NCBI GenBank assembly: GCA_025455725.1
Contig: JALOLY010000050.1
Coordinates: 1 to 5,903, forward strand
Direction of reading: 5' to 3'
Source: Amoebophilaceae bacterium
GTDB lineage: Bacteria > Bacteroidota > Bacteroidia > Cytophagales > Amoebophilaceae
DNA: 5,903 nucleotides
Part shown: positions 1 through 4,816 of the stretch, piece after piece
Layout: each line of letters opens with the position of its first letter
Position numbering within the stretch: the stretch's first letter is position 1
The notes under the pieces: generated by a model
Told to the model about the DNA's origin: nothing
Databases searched by the model: none
The model's input: only the letters and a program-made list of their open reading frames with translations
Position numbers and translations under genes: made by a program

Positions 1-302
1 AGCTTGAACCCGTAGTCTCTTGGTCTAGGCCCAAATACACGCCCCCCACCTTTGAATAGGGGAGACTTGATACTACCCGCACGCGCGGTACCAGTACCTT
101 TCTGTTTCTTGATTTTTCTAGTGGAGCCAGCTACTTCCGCTCTTTCTTTAGCTTTGTGGGTACCCTGCCTCTTGTTGGCTAAGATGTGCTTAACATCTAA
201 ATAGATGGCGTGGTCGTTGGGTTCAATACCAAAGATCCCAACTTACAGCTGAACCTTTCTCCCTGTATCTTCTCCTGTATATCGCAGTACTGGCAACTCC
301 AT
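1..302 (-). CDS. rplD: Large ribosomal subunit protein L4 (3' part outside the window), interrupted by an in-frame TAA at codon 20
   Basis: L4 is a primary 23S rRNA-binding protein whose long loop lines the peptide exit tunnel. Reading from ATG (302-300), the protein begins MELPVLRYTGEDTGRKVQL, then meets TAA (245-243). The same frame then continues open to the window edge with GIFGIEPNDHAIYLDV, RQGTHKAKERAEVAGSTRK, QKGTGTARAGSIKSPLFKGG and GRVFGPRPRDYGFK, which are the conserved L4 N-terminal and tunnel-loop motifs (compare RQGT...QKGTGRARSGSIKSP in E. coli). The spacing between the first strand and the FG motif looks normal, so the stop appears to replace one sense codon, with no indel. No ATG, GTG or TTG occurs in frame after the stop, so simple re-initiation is not evident. 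The gene starts 3 nt after the rplC stop and is presumably co-transcribed with it. Its identity is very secure. Whether it is functional, misread in the assembly, or a true pseudogene is open. Confidence 0.93.
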
Positions 303-305
303 GAT

Positions 306-932
306 CTACTTTTCTAAAATAATGTAAGTGTTCTTCGGACCAGGAACGGCACCGTTGATGACGATGAGGTTATCCTCGGGGATAATCTTCAGTACCTTGA
401 GGTTAGCCACCTTAACACGCTGACCGCCCGTTCTACCAGCCATTCTTGTGCCCTTGAAAACACGTGCGGGATAGGACGCGCCGCCAATGGAACCAGGCGC
501 TCGCTCTCTGTTATGCTGGCCGTGGGTACGGTCGCCCACACCACTAAATCCGTGCCTCTTGACTACACCCTGAAAGCCTTTTCCCTTTGAGGTACCAATG
601 GCGTCTACGTACTCCCCCACCTTAAATATATCTTCCAAACGGATGATCTGGCCAAGTTTTACGTCCAGTGATTCAGCGAAATTTCTGAATTCTACGAGTC
701 TTCTTTTAGGTGCACTACCTGCTTTCTCGAAGTGGCCTTGCAGGGGCTTGGAGGTATTCTTTACTTTTTTATCGGCGTAGCCTAGCTGTACAGCTAGGTA
801 TCCATCAGTTGCCAGGGTTTTTATTTGTGTAACGACACAAGGCCCCCCTTCTATCACAGTACAAGGGATACTATCTCCCGCGCCGTCATATAAAGTGATC
901 ATTCCGATTTTTTTCCCAATGATTCCAAGCAT
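306..932 (-). CDS. rplC: Large ribosomal subunit protein L3
   Basis: L3 is one of the first proteins to assemble on 23S rRNA, and its extended loop reaches towards the peptidyl transferase centre. The 208-residue product matches the usual bacterial length (about 205-210) and opens with the family signature MLGIIGKKIGM. Other family hallmarks are GHFEKAG and the Bacteroidota-like APKRRLVEFR (66-83), GTSKGKGFQGVVKRHGF (113-129), GDRTHGQHNRERAPGSIG (133-150) and ARVFKGTRMAGRTG (156-169). The ATG is fixed by the N-terminal motif. A purine run, AAGGAG, abuts the start codon with no spacer, which is too close for a normal Shine-Dalgarno site, and Bacteroidota commonly do without one. rplD follows after 3 nt in the usual S10-operon order, but rpsJ does not precede it. 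A candidate promoter lies about 70 bp upstream. Confidence 0.97.
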   Translation of the reverse strand: MLGIIGKKIGMITLYDGAGDSIPCTVIEGGPCVVTQIKTLATDGYLAVQLGYADKKVKNTSKPLQGHFEKAGSAPKRRLVEFRNFAESLDVKLGQIIRLEDIFKVGEYVDAIGTSKGKGFQGVVKRHGFSGVGDRTHGQHNRERAPGSIGGASYPARVFKGTRMAGRTGGQRVKVANLKVLKIIPEDNLIVINGAVPGPKNTYIILEK

Positions 933-999
933 CTCCTTATAAAATAATCGTCGTCACAAACAACCTTAGCTTACCACCTCCTACACAACTAAGGAGACG

Positions 1000-1030
1000 C
1001 GAAATTATAAAAATGTCGTCAACATACAAA
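1000..1030 (-). promoter_or_regulatory. Candidate Bacteroidota-type promoter for rplC-rplD
   Basis: On the minus strand, TTTG (1030-1027) is followed after exactly 19 nt by TAATTTCG (1007-1000). This is one mismatch from the Bacteroidota primary-sigma consensus TTTG-N19-TAnnTTTG. A perfect TATAAT (1009-1004) overlaps the downstream element. Transcription would begin a few bases further on, leaving a leader of roughly 60 nt before the rplC ATG. The placement fits a transcription unit that starts at rplC, without rpsJ. Such short motifs arise by chance in AT-rich DNA, so this remains a prediction. Confidence 0.45.
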
Positions 1031-1213
1031 GCCATATCAAAAACTCGGGGCCTCATTTTCAATAGGACGTATAAAGCATGGATTAAATGGATTTTCTGTA
1101 ATTGATGTGTGTCCCTTAATTCTTGTTTTCCCAAAACTGAAGACTGTGGCAGCTATGACTAAGGAGGTAAAGACATAGAGCACTTTGGAGCATCATGAAC
1201 AGTACAACTCTCT

Positions 1214-1244
1214 GGTGCGCCGTGGCCCGCGAGGGTTGCGTACC
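1214..1244 (+). other. Predicted RNA hairpin with GNRA tetraloop
   Basis: GGTGCGC (1214-1220) pairs with GCGTACC (1238-1244) over 7 bp including one G-U pair. Inside it, GGCCC (1224-1228) pairs with GGGTT (1233-1237) over 5 bp including two G-U pairs, closing a GCGA tetraloop (1229-1232). A 3-nt bulge, CGT, separates the stems. The G-U pairs hold only if the + strand is the RNA; on the minus strand they become A-C mismatches. No T-run follows, so it is not an ordinary intrinsic terminator. No RNA family is recognised and chance formation is possible. Confidence 0.3.
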
Positions 1245-1260
1245 TCTTGACTCCTCCAAA

Positions 1261-1330
1261 CATGTTGTAGTCATGTTGTAGTCATGTGTAGTCATGTGTA
1301 GTCATGTGTAGTCATGTGTAGTCATGTGTT
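1261..1330. repeat. Tandem repeat of 10/11-bp CATG-containing units
   Basis: Two 11-bp units CATGTTGTAGT (1261-1271 and 1272-1282) are followed by four identical 10-bp units CATGTGTAGT (1283-1292, 1293-1302, 1303-1312, 1313-1322) and a partial eighth-base match CATGTGTT (1323-1330). The two unit types differ by a single T. The array lies in the gap between the ComEA-like stop and rplC, not inside a gene. The period is about one DNA helical turn, so the palindromic CATG cores lie on one face of the helix. Slippage expansion is the simplest origin. Confidence 0.95.
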
Positions 1331-1440
1331 AAGAGATTGCATAATACGCATGGCGTGTTTACACTCCCTATCTCACTACCAGACAAAAAACATGACTATC
1401 ATAACTCCGTGTAAGCTGATGACATCCGTCTTCATACCCG

Positions 1441-2112
1441 TCATTTGACAAATAGGTAGGGCTTTACTTTTGTCAGCGTGGTTTCGTCTATCAGTTTCAG
1501 GGCATCCAGTTCCTCGATTGTAGCAAATGGACCGTTCTGGGCACGGTAATGTACAATACTACGTGCTTGCTGATACGTGATGTAAGGATGCACAACCAAC
1601 GTTTGAAAGTCGGCTGTGTTGATGTTTAATCTGTTTGGCTGGAAGCCTACACAGATGTAGGTGTGCTGTTTAAGACGTGTAAGTACTTCTGGCCGAAGCC
1701 CATATATTTCTTGATACTGTGCCTGGTTTGTGAAACCGCCCAAATTATCACGGAATTTCAAGATCCTAGCTGACAATACCGGTCCTATCCCCTTGATGGT
1801 GCTGAGCTGAACCGCATCGGCAGTGTTGATGTCAAAAGATTGTAGTGACTGGGGGTGATGGGGGGGGTTCTTGGGTCTTGTATCAATGTGCTTGGTCCTG
1901 CGCTCTTGGGCCGATAGAAGAGCCAGAGTGTCCTCCAACAGTGCGATATCTTGGTCATGGGTTAATTCAGGCTTTATGCGGTAGTAACACTTCAACCCTT
2001 GTGGCAACAGTAGGCACGTACTAGCCAACAGCAACAACACAAGCGTACCGTTGGTTTCAGCCTTGGAAAAGCCGAAATGTGCACGAAGCCTAGCACTGAT
2101 CCACGAAAACAT
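1441..2112 (-). CDS. ComEA-like helix-hairpin-helix protein, single membrane anchor
   Basis: The 223-residue protein has an N-terminal hydrophobic segment (about 23-40, TLVLLLLASTCLLLPQGL) followed by a polar, partly charged linker and two ComEA-type helix-hairpin-helix units. The first, residues 93-126, has FDINTADAVQL, then the hairpin KGIGPVLSARI and LGGF. The second, 161-197, has LNINTADFQTL, but HPYITYQQA replaces the GIG hairpin, followed by NGPF. A third, partial unit ends at about 220. The two-unit layout, with GIG in the first and HPYI in the second, is how I recall the Bacteroidota members of this family. Family members bind DNA without sequence specificity, and ComEA itself acts in DNA uptake, but the role of the Bacteroidota proteins is not clear. 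The ATG at 2112-2110 has no Shine-Dalgarno site. The 157 bp separating it from rluD contains no convincing promoter or terminator. No other competence gene is visible nearby. Confidence 0.88.
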   Translation of the reverse strand: MFSWISARLRAHFGFSKAETNGTLVLLLLASTCLLLPQGLKCYYRIKPELTHDQDIALLEDTLALLSAQERRTKHIDTRPKNPPHHPQSLQSFDINTADAVQLSTIKGIGPVLSARILKFRDNLGGFTNQAQYQEIYGLRPEVLTRLKQHTYICVGFQPNRLNINTADFQTLVVHPYITYQQARSIVHYRAQNGPFATIEELDALKLIDETTLTKVKPYLFVK

Positions 2113-2269
2113 GATAAGGATTTGTCAATATACTGTCTTACGTAATGCTTGGAATACAGTGTAAGGTATCTTTCTAAGTACCGCCAACTTAATACCTGAT
2201 CATTTTACATCCCATAGACTCAAATCGAGTGCTAAATCTGCAGAACATGGCCAAAGTAGTATAGGTTGA

Positions 2270-3298
2270 CTATGCCTGTTGTACGTACCGCTCCCATTTC
2301 TCTAATACCTGCTGAAAGTCTGGTGGCAAAGGCGTTTCGAAGCGCATGGGAAGGTGGGTAATTGGATGTACGAACCCCAGAGACTGAGCATGAAGGGCAT
2401 GGCGAGGCATCAGCTTAAAGCAGTTCTCTACAAAATTCTTGTATTTGGAGAAACGCTGTCCTCTGAGAATTTGGTCACCTCCATAGGCCACATCATTAAA
2501 AATAGGATGTCCCAGATGTCGCATATGGGTACGAATTTGATGGGTACGACCTGTTTCTAAGTTGCATTTTATCAGGGATACGTAACGTAGCTTTTTAATG
2601 GACTGGTAATGGGTGACGGCACGTTTGCCTATGGCTGTATGAGGCACAGTGGTCATCACACGCCGGTCTTTGGTACTACGGCCAATGTGGACATTCACAG
2701 TGCCTGTTTCTACAGCAGGTTCGCCCCACACTAAGGCGTAGTAAGTGCGTTCTACAGAATGGTTGTAGAATTGCTTAGCTAGAGCAGTCATGCTGGCTTC
2801 TGTTTTGGCAATGACGAGTAACCCAGAAGTGTCTTTGTCAATGCGATGCACCAGGCCAGGCCTGCCTTCGTTGTTCAATTGCGTAGGCAACTGTGCAAAG
2901 TGATACACCAAAGCGTTGACCAAAGTACCTGCCCAGTTGTTGTAGCCCGGATGCACCACCATGCCCGCTGGCTTATTGACAACAAGGAGTACATCATCTT
3001 CATACAGGATATCCAAGGACAAAGCCTCCGGAACTACCTCACTAGGACGCGGGGGAGTGGGCAATACCACCTTAATGACATCGTGTGATCTCACTTTATA
3101 GTTGGTCTGGGTAGGTTGCTGGTTAACTAGGATGTATTGCTGCTCGATAGCCAACTTAATTTTATTGCGCGTGGTATTGGGCAACCGGTTCACCAAGAAC
3201 TTATCGATCCTTAGCAAGGCTTGCCCAGGATCTACTGTGATAGTATGGTGTTCAAAGAGGCCATGCTCTCTGCTTATATGATGATATTGATCCTCCAA
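2270..3298 (-). CDS. rluD: RluD-type 23S rRNA pseudouridine synthase (RluA family)
   Basis: This enzyme isomerises uridines to pseudouridine in 23S rRNA; E. coli RluD modifies positions 1911, 1915 and 1917 in helix 69. The 342-residue protein has an N-terminal S4 RNA-binding domain (about 28-82, LRIDKFLVNRLPNTTRNKIK...YILVN) and then the RluA-family catalytic domain. Visible motifs are VVNKPAGMVVHPG (106-118), the catalytic loop HRIDKDTSGLLVIAKT (151-166) with Asp154 as the expected catalytic residue, ERTYYALVWG (183-192), LETGRTHQIRTHMRHLGHPI (247-266) and RHALHAQSLGF (299-309). The frame has no ATG before the S4 domain and a stop at 3310-3308 just upstream, so TTG (3298-3296) is the only usual start. 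GGAGG lies directly after that TTG and so cannot serve as its ribosome-binding site. The Bacteroidota paralogues of this family can be hard to separate, so the exact target uridines are inferred. Confidence 0.93.
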   Translation of the reverse strand: MEDQYHHISREHGLFEHHTITVDPGQALLRIDKFLVNRLPNTTRNKIKLAIEQQYILVNQQPTQTNYKVRSHDVIKVVLPTPPRPSEVVPEALSLDILYEDDVLLVVNKPAGMVVHPGYNNWAGTLVNALVYHFAQLPTQLNNEGRPGLVHRIDKDTSGLLVIAKTEASMTALAKQFYNHSVERTYYALVWGEPAVETGTVNVHIGRSTKDRRVMTTVPHTAIGKRAVTHYQSIKKLRYVSLIKCNLETGRTHQIRTHMRHLGHPIFNDVAYGGDQILRGQRFSKYKNFVENCFKLMPRHALHAQSLGFVHPITHLPMRFETPLPPDFQQVLEKWERYVQQA

Positions 3299-3306
3299 AA
3301 CGGTAT

Positions 3307-3335
3307 ACTATACTTTTTCTTTTCTCGCTTTTGAA
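3307..3335 (-). promoter_or_regulatory. Weak candidate promoter just upstream of rluD
   Basis: On the minus strand TTCAAA (3335-3330) is followed after 17 nt by TATAGT (3312-3307). These match four and five of six positions of the general sigma-70 boxes. Transcription from here would begin only a few bases before the TTG start, giving an almost leaderless message. I see no TAnnTTTG element at the right spacing. The spacer is purine-rich and low in complexity, so the match may be accidental. Confidence 0.22.
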
Positions 3336-3523
3336 GGGAAGTCAACCAACCTCTATCGTAGCGTTTTACTCAACGAAGGACTACAAAATGTTAAAAGATG
3401 TTCATTATCAAACTACATAAGGCAGACACAGCCCCTATTGATTAGGTAGCCGGTAGCTTAGTTATCTAGTTGAGTCCTAGCAACTGCTGTCGGCGTCAAA
3501 GCTAACTGGTTTCTAGGCACAAT

Positions 3524-4310
3524 TTACTGCGAAAGTTTGGCTCTCAAAGTACTAACACAACGTGGTAAAAAATAAGCTACGACCTCACTTAGTAGGCCAT
3601 ATCGAGTTGCAACACACCTTTGGCCAACAGCGTGCCGCTCCTATATTCCTCCTAAGATATTTCGCTCGCCCCATAATCGCTTGCTAGGTTCATGATGATC
3701 ACTTCTATCACTGATCGTTGCCTATACATACAGGGGCCTGTACCCACCCACGGAGCACATAAGTGCGACCATGGACCTTCTTATCACTGCCGAACTCTCT
3801 ACTGGCCCATAACCACGATAGCCTTGGTCCACCAACACACGCTCATCACGCCAACCTGTCCAATACGCTATTGGATTCAACGTGGTCGCCAAAGTTTTAA
3901 GATTATACGGGTTGCCCAAAAATTGGTGATTTATACCACTACTTCACTCCCTGACAAACTGGCTACAGAAACCTTATTGCTCAACTCACACCTGTGATGC
4001 ACTTTCCTCTTAACTACGTAACTAGTCTCTGGGGTGGGTCCAATAGTTTTACTGTGCTTTTTCTCCTCAATAATGTAAAAAGCGTATGAGATCATGCTCG
4101 GCATAAGGTTGTTTACAATGGAAGGTAGCTTCTCTAGTCAGGTACTGAGAGTTGAGGGGCGTTTTCCAATACGTTATGACACACTCATCGCTCAGATTGT
4201 AGCGGTGTTTAAGCCTAGGCAGAGTAGCCGTCTTTGTCTTTCTGATGGAATGGTCTGGCAAGCCTGCACACCTTACAGCTAGTACCCTGGGAAAAAGCGC
4301 CATAGACAAC
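3524..4310 (-). pseudogene. Decayed IS5-type transposase with internal deletion, stops and frameshifts
   Basis: Fragments of one DDE transposase of the IS5 group follow in the right order on the minus strand, in changing frames. About 4262-4067 gives an LPRLKHRYNLSDE stretch, then QYLTREATFHCKQPYAEHDL and IRFLHY, the N-terminal domain with YNLSDE and QY.t.E..F. A frame change at about 4071 continues IEEKKHSKTI, then jumps to KRKVHHRCELSNKVSVAS (about 4011-3958) and a TAA at 3933-3931. After another shift (3919-3722) come GNPYNLKTLATTLNP, TGWRDERVLVDQGYRGYG and VESSAV. VDQGYRG carries one catalytic Asp of the DDE triad (3829-3827). RSVIE (3717-3703), ERNILGGI (3667-3644) and a C-terminal tail ending with TAA at 3526-3524 complete it. 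Compared with the family as I recall it, roughly 150 residues between the N-terminal domain and the KRKVHH motif, including the first catalytic Asp, are missing. The outer limits are approximate, and I could not find terminal inverted repeats or a target duplication. Confidence 0.85.
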
Positions 4311-4816
4311 CAGTGGCTGTATGAAACACGCTCGGACACTACACCTCCCTGACGACATGTATACCTCGGATGTAATTGACTGAAAGTGCCCGTGCTTGGC
4401 GCCAATCACTACGGCCACACGTGTGGCAACCTGGTGAGTACACGCTCCTACCCGCCTTATAAAAAAATAACAACTTGTGACCTCATGAAGTCTGGCTCCG
4501 ATGTGTCGCCCTTTGCGGCTCGAAAGGGCACGAGCGACGATCATCAATAAATGCAGAGTACCTAGTTAATGTGTAAAAACTCACGAATGAGCTAACAAGC
4601 TGCCTTTATCAGTTTCATGCCACGCAATTCGTACTGTACTCGTTCAGACCGTCACGTACGCATCGAGGTGTCAGAGGAGGCGCACCGCTCCCCCCCTCCA
4701 CAGCCCGTTGTGAACCAACGCAGGAAGTCGATAAAGCCGTAATTGAAAAGTAGTGTTCAATGTGGGCTGGTTTAAATTTAAACCTTGTGGTTGCTAGCTT
4801 CGCTAGCGCTACACCG
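4311..4816. other. About 500 bp without a recognisable gene
   Basis: No reading frame here resembles a family I know. The minus-strand frames at 4215-4547 and 4067-4405 run in from the transposase remnant, and their distal parts (beyond about 4310) carry no motif. A frame at 4615-4896 overlaps the 3' end of the GTPase-like gene and looks like a shadow. Part of this stretch may be the end of the insertion sequence, decayed beyond recognition. A 7-bp inverted repeat, GCCCTTT (4508-4514) and AAAGGGC (4523-4529) with an 8-nt loop, has no T-run on either side. Two palindromes at 4769-4807 sit just after the GTPase-like gene. Confidence 0.6.
4769..4807. repeat. Palindrome and inverted repeat 3' of the GTPase-like gene
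   Basis: GGTTTAAATTTAAACC (4769-4784) is a perfect 16-bp palindrome. Eight bases away, GCTAGC (4793-4798) and GCTAGC (4802-4807) flank TTC; because each copy is itself palindromic they can form a 6-bp stem with a 3-nt loop in either strand. Both lie within 50 bp of the stop codon of the gene ending at 4817. They could mark the 3' end of its transcript, but neither is followed by a T-run, so an intrinsic terminator cannot be claimed. Confidence 0.6.

Larger units (their letters stand above)
933..1440. other. About 500 bp without a recognisable gene between the ComEA-like gene and rplC
   Basis: This gap lies upstream of rplC on the transcribed strand, where rpsJ would normally be found. I see no S10 sequence in any frame. 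The longest minus-strand reading frame here (937-1134, TTG start, 65 codons) resembles nothing I know and contains the candidate rplC promoter. The gap holds that promoter (1000-1030), a base-paired element (1214-1244) and a short tandem repeat (1261-1330). Downstream of the ComEA-like stop on the minus strand there is a run of six T (1385-1390) with only a weak 4-bp stem before it, which is not a convincing terminator. Confidence 0.6.

Noticed and set aside
937..1134. 65-codon minus-strand frame ending just before rplC
   Set aside because: It needs a TTG start, shows no known motif, is not S10, and contains the candidate rplC promoter. Probably non-coding.
1158..1170. AAGGAGGT at 1161-1168 on the + strand as a ribosome-binding site
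   Set aside because: No start codon lies at suitable distance downstream and no gene follows on this strand.
1195..1281. Short + strand frame (28 codons) starting with ATG at 1195
   Set aside because: Too short, no motif, no usable ribosome-binding site at normal distance, and it runs into the tandem repeat.
1261..1330. CRISPR array
   Set aside because: Units are 10-11 bp directly abutting with no spacers, so this is a simple tandem repeat.
2354..3088. Two + strand frames (2354-2560 and 2846-3088)
   Set aside because: Both lie antisense within the intact rluD gene and have no family resemblance.
3692..3997. 101-codon + strand frame
   Set aside because: Antisense to the transposase remnant, whose protein motifs are clear on the other strand.
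4505..4538. Hairpin around 4508-4529 as an intrinsic terminator
   Set aside because: The 7-bp stem is followed by no T-run on either strand and no gene ends next to it.
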